From: an uncultured Lachnospiraceae bacterium
GTDB taxonomy: Bacteria; Bacillota; Clostridia; Lachnospirales; Lachnospiraceae
NCBI GenBank assembly: GCA_910586405.1
Contig: CAJUII010000023.1
Location: forward strand, 1 to 36,632
DNA: 36,632 nucleotides
Direction: 5' to 3'
Below, in pieces: positions 1 through 8,273 of the stretch. The notes below the pieces were generated by a model that worked only from the letters and a program-made list of their open reading frames with translations, was not told the origin of the DNA and did no database searches. Position 1 is the first letter of the stretch. The number at the start of each line of letters is the position of its first letter. The translations under genes were made by a program, and so were the position numbers.

Positions 1-930
1 GGTTCCAGAAGGCGGATAGCCGATTTGAAAAAACTTCGCAGTCATTATCATGTGATTGTTGATGCAGATGCTCTTGTGACAACGGATATTGAACAGATTT
101 ATCAAATAGTAGATACAGAGTTATATATCTTATTTAGTACCATGCAAGTCTATCATTTCTTAAAAAGAAAAATATTTTCTGAGGAGGATGTTACAAATGA
201 TTATATAGAAAAGGTGCAGTTTGGCTATTGTGATATGAGTCCATCAGAAATGTATATTAAAGAAAAACTTCTTTGTGAAAAAAAACTTATAGATATTTAT
301 AAGGGAAAAAATACAAGATATGTGATTTTGAGAAATGCGAAGGTGTATACATTACAGGATATATACCGAGATATCGGATGGATTCTTTCGCGTGTGAAAG
401 GACAGGTACCGTTCATTTTGAATATGGATGATATTGTTGAATATGGATATATGAATCCTGTTTTTATCGAAGATCTTTGCAGTATTGTATCAAAAATTGT
501 ATTAAATCCACCAGAAAAGAGTACAATTTTTAATGTTGCGCAGGATCAGTATCATTCAATTTATGATTATATTGAATATGTAAGCGGTTGCCTTGGGAAG
601 GAGAATCAAACTGAAATATATGTTCTGCCTCCGCAAAATGGAGATGAATTAGAATATTATAAAACACCTGTTACAACGCCTCTTCTATTAAATAATAAAA
701 AAATAAAAGGACAATATCCGATTGAGTTTACAGATACTAAGGTTTGGATAAATAAAATTGTTGATCATTTACAAAAGCATCCTGAATTTATGGAAGATAT
801 TCCCAAGAGAGAAAGAGAGGTACTGAGGCATTACAGAACCTGCATTAAAAAAATATATGTTCAAAACAGCAGGATGGATGAAACAAAAAAGGGTGAGGTG
901 ATTCAATTATATGAAAATATTAAAGAATAA
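1..930 (+). CDS. Extended SDR, NAD-dependent epimerase/dehydratase-like, 5' partial
   Basis: The frame is open from base 1, so the gene starts upstream. The TTG at 25 is only the first possible start inside the window, and the residues before it read as normal coding sequence. The nucleotide-binding glycine motif is therefore missing from view. What remains shows an extended-SDR catalytic set: a serine in LFSTMQVY, then YIKEK (Tyr-x-x-x-Lys) about 40 residues later, then a C-terminal substrate-binding half with NPVFIEDL. Such enzymes epimerise, dehydrate or reduce nucleotide sugars or other carrier-bound substrates in the cytoplasm; the substrate cannot be read here. The stop overlaps the start of the MFS gene by 20 bases, so the two are translationally coupled. 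Base composition is much more AT-rich than the genes after 2.3 kb, which suggests acquisition by transfer. Family confident, function open. Confidence 0.7.
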   Translation, partial: GSRRRIADLKKLRSHYHVIVDADALVTTDIEQIYQIVDTELYILFSTMQVYHFLKRKIFSEEDVTNDYIEKVQFGYCDMSPSEMYIKEKLLCEKKLIDIYKGKNTRYVILRNAKVYTLQDIYRDIGWILSRVKGQVPFILNMDDIVEYGYMNPVFIEDLCSIVSKIVLNPPEKSTIFNVAQDQYHSIYDYIEYVSGCLGKENQTEIYVLPPQNGDELEYYKTPVTTPLLLNNKKIKGQYPIEFTDTKVWINKIVDHLQKHPEFMEDIPKREREVLRHYRTCIKKIYVQNSRMDETKKGEVIQLYENIKE

Positions 931-2119
931 AATTTTTAGAATATTACTTTGGGTGACAACAATATCATCATTTGGCGATAGCCTGTATGCGTTGGCAGTG
1001 ACGTTATCAGTGTATCAGATGTCAGGATCTATTGCAGGTGTGGCGGGGATGTGGATGATCAGAGTATTGGTCAGGATTCCATGTCAGTTTGTGTCGGGAG
1101 TGATTATAGATCGGTTTAACCGGAAAAAGATTAGTATTTATGTATATTTGCTCAGTGCAGCTTTGATGTTGACTTTTGCGCTTACAGATGGAAAGTATAT
1201 GATGCTGGCTTATATTTTGATTTTTATCTTACAGGGTACAAGTGATGTAGATAATATGGCGCAGATGGCTCTGATGCCGGAATTGATTGACAAGGAAGAA
1301 TTGACAGATGCGAATAATATTTTTTCTGTGATGGGGACGATTATCATGTTTGTTGGACCTGGTGTAGGAGGAGTATTGTATACAATATTTGGAACTGGAA
1401 TACTCTACTTAATTGATGCAGTAACTTTTATATTTGCGGCGGGATTAATGTGTGCAGTACCATATCGCTATGAGGAACATGAGATAGAAAAGGCACAATT
1501 TAAGTTGTTTGCTTTTGCTAAGGAAGGGATAGCGGAAGTTAAAAAAATGCCGATTATTAAGAATATTATGATGATCACGGTTTTTTTTGGCATTTTAGGA
1601 CGATTTTACGAGATTGACAAGATTTTTGTTGCAGATAAAGTTTTAAATATAGGTGCAGAAGGAATTGTGTATTTTACGTACGCAATGGCAATAGGAAGCC
1701 TGTTGGCACCAATCGCAACAAAGTTATTTGCCAGATTAGGATGGAGAGATACTACAAAATATTCTTTTTTAAGTATCTTGCTGGCAGTTAGTTTTATGTT
1801 GTGGGGAAATGCGTCTGTATTTCTTCTTAGTATTGTTGCCAATATCATGATTGGTTTTTTTCAAACGAGCAACTCAATCATGGTCAGTACAATTTTTCAA
1901 AGTACAATTGAAAGAGGAGTGTTTGGCAGAGTTATGGCATTTAGACAGATTGTGACAGTTCTTGGTGCAGCAGTTGGTATTATAATGGCACCTGTTTTAG
2001 TTCAGTATATTGGTGTTGGAGGTTCAATGTTTTTTATCGGTACCTTGGCGGCAACATTTTCCATGGTATTAGTCATTAAGATTAAAATTCAAAAAAGTGA
2101 ATTGACGGTGAGGCTGTGA
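911..2119 (+). CDS. MFS transporter (EntS/MFS_3-like exporter)
   Basis: A 402-residue membrane protein with about 12 hydrophobic segments, the usual size for a major facilitator. The signature between TM2 and TM3 is visible as GVIIDRFNRKK (the G-x-x-x-D-R-x-x-R-K-K motif A). The central cytoplasmic loop (about residues 185-210) is charged. The overall pattern matches the MFS_3 group that contains the enterobactin exporter EntS and macrolide pumps, so drug or metabolite efflux driven by proton exchange is likely. The ATG at 911 lies inside the end of the preceding SDR gene, which indicates one transcript; the pair may be the end of a longer biosynthesis-and-export operon lying to the left. AT-rich like its partner. 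The transported substrate cannot be inferred. Confidence 0.85.
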   Translation: MKILKNKIFRILLWVTTISSFGDSLYALAVTLSVYQMSGSIAGVAGMWMIRVLVRIPCQFVSGVIIDRFNRKKISIYVYLLSAALMLTFALTDGKYMMLAYILIFILQGTSDVDNMAQMALMPELIDKEELTDANNIFSVMGTIIMFVGPGVGGVLYTIFGTGILYLIDAVTFIFAAGLMCAVPYRYEEHEIEKAQFKLFAFAKEGIAEVKKMPIIKNIMMITVFFGILGRFYEIDKIFVADKVLNIGAEGIVYFTYAMAIGSLLAPIATKLFARLGWRDTTKYSFLSILLAVSFMLWGNASVFLLSIVANIMIGFFQTSNSIMVSTIFQSTIERGVFGRVMAFRQIVTVLGAAVGIIMAPVLVQYIGVGGSMFFIGTLAATFSMVLVIKIKIQKSELTVRL

Positions 2120-2205
2120 TGTAGGTTTATTATATCAAATGTATTGATTTAGTTTGAAGATTTTGCCAAATTTTTTCGTCGAAATGCCGAAAATCAATTC
2201 CCTTA

Positions 2206-2235
2206 TTCTGTATAGTACAAAAATTATGGTAGAAT
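2206..2235 (+). promoter_or_regulatory. Weak sigma-A-like promoter before the chemoreceptor gene
   Basis: TTCTGT (2206-2211) and TAGAAT (2230-2235) are separated by 18 bases, 57 bases before the receptor start. The -10 element is good and the -35 poor. Just downstream are two copies of CATATG around 2246-2262. No sigma-D (TAAA/CCGATAA) motility promoter was found here. Confidence 0.3.
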
Positions 2236-2291
2236 AACAGATGTCATATGACAACCATATGAATTGAGAGAGAGAATAAGGAGGGCGAAAA

Positions 2292-4445
2292 ATGAGAAGC
2301 ATCAAGGCAAAACTCATCATGTTAGGTGCCGTGTCCATCGTGTGTACGGTGATACTCGGCTTGGTCGGCATCTATATCATGAACAGCAACAACGCAAACA
2401 ATCAGGTGTTGAATGACATCAACAACATCAACCTCAAACAGAATGAGAACACGACACAGGAGACCTCGTTTCTGTATGATCTGGACTTGAATCATTATCA
2501 GATGATTCAGTCAAATCTCGCCTTTATGGAGGAAGCGGCAGCAGGCGCATTGACGTACAGTAAGGGTGAACCGTATGACGCAGATTTACAGAGTGTGGCA
2601 GCGACGATCACCACAGTGAGCGGCAACACTTCAGAGCTGAATAAGCTGCTTGGCGAGCGCGGTTTTCAGAGCGGCAGCGGCATGTATGCAAATTTTGTCA
2701 ACGGAGATGAAGTGCTGGCAGCTTCTTATGGAGACGGACTGGCAGGGGTGGAGGTCTCAGCCTTTGACGGCGTGGACGCGCTGCATATCCAGACACAATT
2801 TGCCAATGTCAACGGAAACTGGCAGGAGGTGACGGCAAAAGTTGATGTTAAGGGTATCAATATCGCGGATTACAAAAATGTGTCCTTTGACCTGTATTTC
2901 GAGGAGAAGGAAACGCCGGAGATCAGTATCGCGACGGCATATGATGGAAAGTATGACTTTGAGGGAGAGCTCAAAAATGCAAACGAGCTGTTTGATACAT
3001 ACAATAAACTTGTGGCGGAGGGAAGTGATACAGGAAGTTATCCAACAGAGATTATAGCGCTCTTAAACGAGCTGGTCACAAATGCACCGCTGTACACAAA
3101 AGACGCGGAGATCGCGGAGACGCTGGCATAGAATTTTGCAACAAAGCTTTCGGCGGTGGAGAGCATTGTCGAGTACGACAAGGATATTCTGGCATTGAAG
3201 GCAGAGAACAACACCCTGAATACGACGCTCACCAACGAGACCTCAGCGGTGCGCAGCAAGATTGAGGAGTTGACCAGCACACAGAAGATGACAATGTCCG
3301 CGTTAATCTATGCCGTGTTCATCGTGGGTTCCGTGCTCGTGGTGCTGCTCACGATCTTTGTAATTACTTCGGTACAGAAGAGCATCAAAAAGTTTAAAGG
3401 GGCGCTGACGCAGATTTCAGAGGGTGAGATTACAGTCAAGGCAGAGACAGGAAACGGGGACGAGTTTGACACCTTTGGGCGCTCCCTCAACAGAATGACT
3501 GACAAACTGTCAGATGTGATTACGAATGTAAAACAGTGCGAAATGGAGTTAAAAAACAGCGGTGCAGAGCTTGAGTCGATCTCGCAGGGTTCAGAACAGA
3601 CCTCAGAGCATATTGATGCGGCTATCTCAGAGATTGCGCTCGGCGCCACAAATCAGGCGCGGGACGTGGAGACCTCCACAAGCGAGATTGTCAATCTGGG
3701 CGAGCTGATGGACAGCATGGATGCAGATATCGCGGAGCTTGACGAGACCTCCATCAACATGAAGCAGGCAAGCGATGAGGCAGTTACAATCCTGAGTGCA
3801 CTGAGCCGTTCTAACAGCAACATGACGGAGGGAATCCACCGCATTGCCCAGCAGATCACGCGGACAAACGATTCTGTGAAAGAGATCGAGGAGGCGGCAT
3901 CTCTGATTTCTTCCATCGCAGACCAGACCAATCCGCTGTCATTGAATGCCAGCATTGAGGCGGCTAGGGCAGGTGAGGCAGGAAGAGGCTTCGCGGTCGT
4001 GGCTTCTGAGATACAACAGTTGGCAGAGCAGTCCAACAAGTCGGCAGACAGCATCTTTGGCATTATCACGAACCTCATCAATGAGTTCAAAGAGACGCTG
4101 GATACGATGGCGGAAGTTGAGACTGCCACAAATGACCAGAACCAGAAGCTGACAGATACACAAAAGCAGTTTGAGATTGTAAATGAAGGCATCGCGCAGT
4201 CAAGGGACAAGACTGCGGTGATCAAGGGTGCAATCAGCGGGTGCAATCGGGTGCGCAATACAGTGTCTGAGATCATGCTGAACCTGTCTGCGATCTCGGA
4301 GGAGAATGCGGCATCTGCCACAGAGACCGCCACGGCGATGCAGAAGCTAAATACCACCATCTCAGAATTATTGCAGGAGTCACAGAAGCTTTTGACCATC
4401 TCCTCTCAGCTAGAGCAGGATATGACATTTTTTAAGCTAGGATAA
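2292..4445 (+). pseudogene. Methyl-accepting chemotaxis protein split by an in-frame TAG
   Basis: One reading frame runs from ATG 2292 to TAA 4445 and is interrupted only by TAG at 3129-3131 (codon 280). Coding sense continues immediately after it (NFATKLSAVES), so the two halves are one receptor of about 717 residues. Order: TM1 (about residues 7-29), extracellular domain of about 310 residues, TM2 (coded near 3295-3370), HAMP, then the cytoplasmic signalling rod with the conserved hairpin tip near 3925-4000 (SIEAARAGEAGRGFAVVA). At the tip the normally hydrophobic residue in TNLL is proline (codon CCG at 3933), a second probable lesion. The ectodomain contains a beta-rich stretch (about residues 130-235) resembling carbohydrate-binding modules. 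The SD AGGAGG lies just before 2292. Likely non-functional unless TAG is suppressed or is a sequencing error. A restart at 3156 could give only a fragment without TM1. Confidence 0.75.
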
Positions 4446-4450
4446 ACACA

Positions 4451-4492
4451 AAAATCGAGCAGGGGAGATCGAATCTCTTGCTCGATTTTTTG
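4451..4492 (+). terminator. Rho-independent terminator after the chemoreceptor gene
   Basis: AAAATCGAGCA at 4451 pairs with TTGCTCGATTTT near 4478-4489 around a GATCGAAT loop, with AGA/TCT pairs inside and a T tract at the end. It ends transcription a few bases after the receptor stop and isolates the next locus. Confidence 0.85.
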
Positions 4493-4512
4493 CTTTTGGC
4501 GAGCAGTTCTGG

Positions 4513-4541
4513 TTGAATACAATTATAACGTATGCTACAAT
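4513..4541 (+). promoter_or_regulatory. Promoter of the toxin mRNA (extended -10)
   Basis: TTGAAT (4513-4518), a 17-base spacer and TACAAT (4536-4541), with TG one base before the -10 (TGCTACAAT), an extended -10 element. Predicted start is near 4548, which gives a 5' leader of about 73 nt before the small ORF at 4621. Confidence 0.7.
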
Positions 4542-4620
4542 ATGATCGTATAATTGACAAGAGAGATGGATGCGATTTTCTAAAACTGCCCTCTAGTAAT
4601 GTAAAGGAGGGTGATGCCCT

Positions 4621-4701
4621 ATGAATACATTAGAAGTGTTAACACTTTTATTAGTAGTATTTGCGGCTTTATCTTATATAGATGAACATAAAAAGAAATA
4701 G
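4621..4701 (+). CDS. Type I toxin-like membrane peptide, 26 aa
   Basis: The ORF reads MNTLEVLTLL followed by a hydrophobic stretch and ends in a charged HKKK tail. One membrane helix (about residues 4-20) flanked by an acidic N-end and a basic C-end is the typical build of Fst/TxpA-like and holin-like type I toxins, which insert in the cytoplasmic membrane and depolarise it. A strong SD (AAAGGAGG, 4603-4610) lies 10 bases before ATG. The upstream CCCTC (4589-4593) can pair with GAGGG (4607-4611) and hide that SD, as in many type I toxin mRNAs. The gene has its own promoter (4513), an antisense promoter facing it (4795-4823) and terminators for both RNAs. Too short for ordinary gene calling. 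The toxin role is inferred from this architecture, not from a recognised homologue. Confidence 0.75.
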   Translation: MNTLEVLTLLLVVFAALSYIDEHKKK

Positions 4702-4788
4702 CATCCCACTGCTCCAAAGTTAGATGCTATTTCTTTTGAAATAAATATAACTGAGGGCAATCGGAAAATCAATTCCGATAACCTTTCT
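4690..4788 (-). ncRNA. Predicted antisense antitoxin RNA, about 100 nt
   Basis: A reverse-strand promoter (4795-4823) should start an RNA near 4788, and a 15-bp perfect hairpin at 4691-4737 followed by TTTTT on the reverse strand should end it near 4690. The whole RNA is complementary to the toxin mRNA's 3' untranslated region and reaches the last codons of the toxin. This is the arrangement of RatA/TxpA-type and clostridial type I antitoxins, which act by pairing at the 3' ends and triggering RNA decay. The internal hairpin GGAA/TTCC (about 4760-4780) could be a kissing loop. Predicted only. Confidence 0.65.
4691..4737 (-). terminator. Terminator of the antisense RNA, overlapping the toxin stop codon
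   Basis: AAAAGAAATAGCATC (4691-4705) and GATGCTATTTCTTTT (4723-4737) form a perfect 15-bp stem with a 17-base loop. U-rich tails exist on both strands, so it may also act weakly on the toxin mRNA. The left arm covers the final Lys codons and stop of the toxin. Confidence 0.75.
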
Positions 4789-4794
4789 AAACAG

Positions 4795-4823
4795 ATTATA
4801 CACTGACCACTTGTGAAAAGCAA
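4795..4823 (-). promoter_or_regulatory. Antisense (antitoxin) promoter
   Basis: On the reverse strand, TTGCTT (4823-4818), a 17-base spacer and a perfect TATAAT (4800-4795). Its -35 element lies inside the stem of the toxin mRNA terminator (4805-4834), so the two functions share the same bases. Confidence 0.7.
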
Positions 4824-4834
4824 GTGGTCTTTTT
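4805..4834 (+). terminator. Terminator of the toxin mRNA
   Basis: GACCACTTG (4805-4813) and CAAGTGGTC (4821-4829) form a 9-bp stem with a 7-base loop, followed by TTTTT. The toxin transcript would run from about 4548 to 4834. Confidence 0.8.
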
Positions 4835-4925
4835 AGATTTTAATATATTAATACTCGATATTACCAAAATTTTCACAAAAAATATGTGCAATAGGTAAAA
4901 ATTATAACTAAAATTACTTTAAAAA

Positions 4926-4954
4926 TTGATTAATTTATAAAATGGTGTTATGTT
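4926..4954 (+). promoter_or_regulatory. Candidate promoter of the alpha-galactosidase gene
   Basis: TTGATT (4926-4931), a 17-base spacer and TATGTT (4949-4954) lie in an AT-rich stretch 52 bases before the start codon. An imperfect palindrome around TTGATTAA overlaps the -35 and could be a LacI-type operator, but the symmetry is poor. Confidence 0.45.
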
Positions 4955-5006
4955 AGATATGCATGAAAATAATCCATAAAAGAATGAAATTGAAGGGAGC
5001 GCATGG

Positions 5007-7214
5007 ATGATAACGTATAATGAGAAGGAACGCGTATTTAAATTAGACACACCAAATACCACTTATATGATTGGCATTGTGGACGAGGAAAATTTTGTCG
5101 GGCACATCTATTACGGCAGGCGGCTGGAGGATACAGACGCCTCCTATCTGATGCGGACAGGGGAAGCGCCGTTTGTTCCAAGCCGGAATAACCGGGAAAG
5201 ATGCTCATTTTATGACTGTTTTCCGTTTGAGTATCCGACAGGCGGTGTCGGAGACTTCCGGGAGAGCTGTCTTGGCATCAGGACAGCGGCAGGGCATGTG
5301 GGGAGTATGCTGTCCTATGTGTCTCATGAGATTATGGCTGGCAAGCCTGCACTGGAGGGACTGCCTGCAACTTTTGGAACGCAGGAGGACTGTGCGACTT
5401 TAAGAATCGTCTGTGAAGATTCCTATGTCGGAATGCAGGTGGAGCTGCTCTATACCGTATTTCATGACACAGATGCCATCACAAGAAGTGTGAAGGTGAC
5501 AAACACCGGGACAGAAGCCTTTGATCTGACCAAGGTGTACTCTGCCTGCATCGACATGGACAACAGGGATTATGACATGGTATCCCTTCACGGAAGCTGG
5601 GCGAGAGAGCGCCATATTCAAAGAAAGACGCTGGGGTATGGTATCCAGAATGTCAGCTCATTCCGCGGGGAATCCAGCCATCAGGACCATCCGTTTCTCG
5701 CGCTTGTGGACAAGCATACGACACAGGAGTACGGCGAAATCTATGCGATGAATTTTGTCTATTCCGGCAATTTCCGCGCGCAGGCGGAGGTGACGCAGTT
5801 TGACTATGTACGCATGACAATGGGGATTCATCCTGAGAACTTCTGCTGGAAACTAGAGAGCGGCGCGCACTTTCAGGCGCCGGAGGTGGTCATGGTCTAC
5901 ACCGACAGAGGCTTTGACGGCATGACAGCCGCGTTCCATAAATTATATAAAAAGCATTTAATCCGTGGTGAATATAAGGATAAAAAGCGTCCGATTCTCA
6001 TCAATAACTGGGAGGCGACGTATTTTGAGTTCAACACCGACAAACTGTTGTCCATTGCGCAGGAGGCATCGAAACTTGGCATAGAGATGCTTGTCATGGA
6101 TGACGGCTGGTTTGGCAGACGCAACTTTGATGACTGCGCGCTTGGCGACTGGACGGTCAATGAGGAGAAGCTTCAGGGCGGTCTGAAATATCTGGTGGAC
6201 GAGGTCAACAAGCTTGGCATGAAGTTTGGCATCTGGTTTGAGCCGGAGATGATCTCCCCGGATTCTGATCTGTACAGAGCGCATCCAGACTGGGCGATCG
6301 CGATTCCGGGCAGACCCGGCACGCAGTCCAGACAGCAGTTTGTGCTGGATCTGTCCAGACAGGAGGTCGTGGACTGTATCTATGAGCAGGTGGCAAAGGT
6401 GCTGCGAAGCGCCAATATTGAGTATGTGAAGTGGGATATGAACCGCCAGCTCACAGACATTGGCAGTTATGGGCTGCCTGCGGACAGGCAGGGGGAATTA
6501 TACCATCGTTATGTGCTTGCCGTCTATCAGATGCAGGACCGTCTGACGAAGGAATTTCCACATCTTTTGTTAGAAAACTGTTCGGGCGGCGGTGCGCGCT
6601 TTGACCCGGGAATGCTGTATTTCAGCCCGCAGATATGGTGTTCGGATGACGCGGACGCGATCGAGCGCCTTGAGATTCAGGAGGGAACGGCGCTGATTTA
6701 TCCGCTGTCCACAATGGGCGCACATGTGTCAGACTGTCCGAATCATACCGTGGGCCGCGTGACACCCTTTGAGACGCGCGGCATCGTGGCGCTTGCGGGC
6801 ACCTTTGGATACGAGCTTGACGTGACGAAGATTCCCGCAGAGGACAGGGAGATGATACCGGACCAGATCGCAATGTATCACAAGTACAATGATTTAGTCA
6901 GAGAGGGTGACTACTATCGCATTGCGTCGTATGCACAGAATCACAAGTATGACTGCTGGCAGGTGGTGAGCGAAGATAAGACAGCGTCGCTTGTCACCTT
7001 CGTACAGGTTTTAAACAGGGCGAACTTTAAGTCAAGACGCATTCTGTTAAAGGGCCTTGACGCAAAGAAAACCTATCAAGTGGTGTTTGAGTATAATGAT
7101 AAGGTTGAGGATCAGACCTACAGCGGCGACACGCTGATGAAGGCAGGGCTTCTCGTGCCGAATCCGTGGGGGGATTTTAGGGCACAGCTTATTTCGCTGA
7201 GAGAAGTATACTAG
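5007..7214 (+). CDS. GH36 alpha-galactosidase
   Basis: 735 residues, the length of Firmicute GH36 enzymes such as Geobacillus AgaA/AgaB. It hydrolyses terminal alpha-1,6-galactose from galactomannan or raffinose-type oligosaccharides. No signal peptide is present, so it acts in the cytoplasm on imported sugars. An N-terminal beta-sandwich (to about residue 330) leads into a TIM barrel beginning near LVMDDGWFG. The nucleophile is Asp477 in VKWDMNR and the acid/base lies in WCSDDAD (Asp547 or Asp548); the spacing of about 70 residues matches the published pair Asp478/Asp548 of the Geobacillus enzymes. ATG 5007 is chosen for its SD AGGGAG at 4994-4999; the ATG at 5003 is out of frame. A LacI regulator follows by 24 bases and probably controls it. 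It belongs to the mannoside locus that continues to 13.8 kb. Confidence 0.93.
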   Translation: MITYNEKERVFKLDTPNTTYMIGIVDEENFVGHIYYGRRLEDTDASYLMRTGEAPFVPSRNNRERCSFYDCFPFEYPTGGVGDFRESCLGIRTAAGHVGSMLSYVSHEIMAGKPALEGLPATFGTQEDCATLRIVCEDSYVGMQVELLYTVFHDTDAITRSVKVTNTGTEAFDLTKVYSACIDMDNRDYDMVSLHGSWARERHIQRKTLGYGIQNVSSFRGESSHQDHPFLALVDKHTTQEYGEIYAMNFVYSGNFRAQAEVTQFDYVRMTMGIHPENFCWKLESGAHFQAPEVVMVYTDRGFDGMTAAFHKLYKKHLIRGEYKDKKRPILINNWEATYFEFNTDKLLSIAQEASKLGIEMLVMDDGWFGRRNFDDCALGDWTVNEEKLQGGLKYLVDEVNKLGMKFGIWFEPEMISPDSDLYRAHPDWAIAIPGRPGTQSRQQFVLDLSRQEVVDCIYEQVAKVLRSANIEYVKWDMNRQLTDIGSYGLPADRQGELYHRYVLAVYQMQDRLTKEFPHLLLENCSGGGARFDPGMLYFSPQIWCSDDADAIERLEIQEGTALIYPLSTMGAHVSDCPNHTVGRVTPFETRGIVALAGTFGYELDVTKIPAEDREMIPDQIAMYHKYNDLVREGDYYRIASYAQNHKYDCWQVVSEDKTASLVTFVQVLNRANFKSRRILLKGLDAKKTYQVVFEYNDKVEDQTYSGDTLMKAGLLVPNPWGDFRAQLISLREVY

Positions 7215-7238
7215 ATAAGATTATGAGGGGTGATAAAG

Positions 7239-8261
7239 ATGGTTAAGTCTGTAAAACTAGCAGATATTGCGGAGAAAGTAGGGGTCAGTGTCGTCACGGT
7301 ATCCAAAGCATTGTCAGGGCAAAAAGGCGTCAGCGAGGAGATGCGCGCCAGGATCAAAGAGCTTGCCGATGAGATGGGATATACGCCAATCCATGCAGCA
7401 CAGACGGGCAGGATGCGGTCCTACACAATCGGCGTAATTGCTTTTGAGCCATATTTTGCCAGATTTGCATCTTTTTACTGGAAAATGTATCAGGAGCTTG
7501 CCACGCGTGCGGTCAAGAAAAATTGTTTTTCCATGCTGGAGGTCATATCGAATTATGATGAGGAAAATCTCATGCTGCCGAAGCTGATTCTTGAGAATCA
7601 AAAAATAGATGGTATCATTGTGATTGGAAGGCCAAAGAAGGACTATCTCAAGATGCTTTATCAGAATAAAAGGATACCGATGGTCTTTATGGATTTCTAT
7701 GATGATGAGGATGTCGTGGACTGCGTCGTGTCGGCGAGTTTTAACGGCATGTACCGCATGACGGAATATCTCATTAAAAACGGGCATTCGCGTATCGCCT
7801 ATGTCGGGAGCCTGATGTTTACGGAGAGTATTACCGACAGGTATTTTGGCTACTGCAAAGCATTGATGGAGAACGGCATTGAGACGCGCAAGGACTGGAT
7901 TATCAAGGACCGCAATTACAGCGACGGCGTGATCGGGCCAGAATATACACTACAGCTGCCAAAGGATATGCCGACAGCTTTTGTATGCAACAATGATGTG
8001 ACGGCGTATGCGCTGATTCGGCAGTTGGAGAGGGAGAATTACCGTGTTCCAGAGGATATCTCTGTCGTAGGATATGATGATTATCTTTACCCGGAATACG
8101 GTGATTCCAAGATCACGACCTATCTGGTGGATATGGGGGAGATGTCGAAGATCGCCCTCGCATGTATCATCAGGCGCATCGAGAACATTTCCATGAATGC
8201 CAGCGTCCACATCGTCAATGGCAGGATCATAGAGCGTTCGACGGTCAAAAAAATTGATTAA
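7239..8261 (+). CDS. LacI-family transcriptional regulator
   Basis: An N-terminal lambda-like helix-turn-helix (KLADIAEKVGVSVVTVSKAL) is followed by a hinge helix and a periplasmic-binding-protein-like sugar sensor of about 275 residues (FVCNNDVTAYALIRQLE, ISVVGYDD). The frame is open from GTG 7230, but the SD GAGGGG at 7225-7230 sits 8 bases before ATG 7239, giving 340 residues; start 7239 is preferred. Immediately downstream of the alpha-galactosidase gene and in the same direction, it is probably co-transcribed and represses that gene until a galactoside or mannoside is present. Effector and operator cannot be read. It ends 12 bases from the convergent AraC gene, with no clear terminator between. 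Confidence 0.9.
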   Translation: MVKSVKLADIAEKVGVSVVTVSKALSGQKGVSEEMRARIKELADEMGYTPIHAAQTGRMRSYTIGVIAFEPYFARFASFYWKMYQELATRAVKKNCFSMLEVISNYDEENLMLPKLILENQKIDGIIVIGRPKKDYLKMLYQNKRIPMVFMDFYDDEDVVDCVVSASFNGMYRMTEYLIKNGHSRIAYVGSLMFTESITDRYFGYCKALMENGIETRKDWIIKDRNYSDGVIGPEYTLQLPKDMPTAFVCNNDVTAYALIRQLERENYRVPEDISVVGYDDYLYPEYGDSKITTYLVDMGEMSKIALACIIRRIENISMNASVHIVNGRIIERSTVKKID

Positions 8262-8273
8262 GTGATTCAAATA

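Noticed and set aside
2245..2262. CATATG repeated before the chemoreceptor gene as an operator
   Set aside because: Short, common palindrome with no second support.
3653..4399. Long reverse-strand ORF (248 codons) opposite the chemoreceptor gene
   Set aside because: Shadow of the Ala/Glu/Ser-rich receptor rod; Ser/Ala/Val-rich with no SD or family motif.
4926..4940. Imperfect TTGATTAA dyad as LacI operator before the alpha-galactosidase gene
   Set aside because: AT-rich sequence gives such dyads by chance, and no second copy was found near the other sugar genes.
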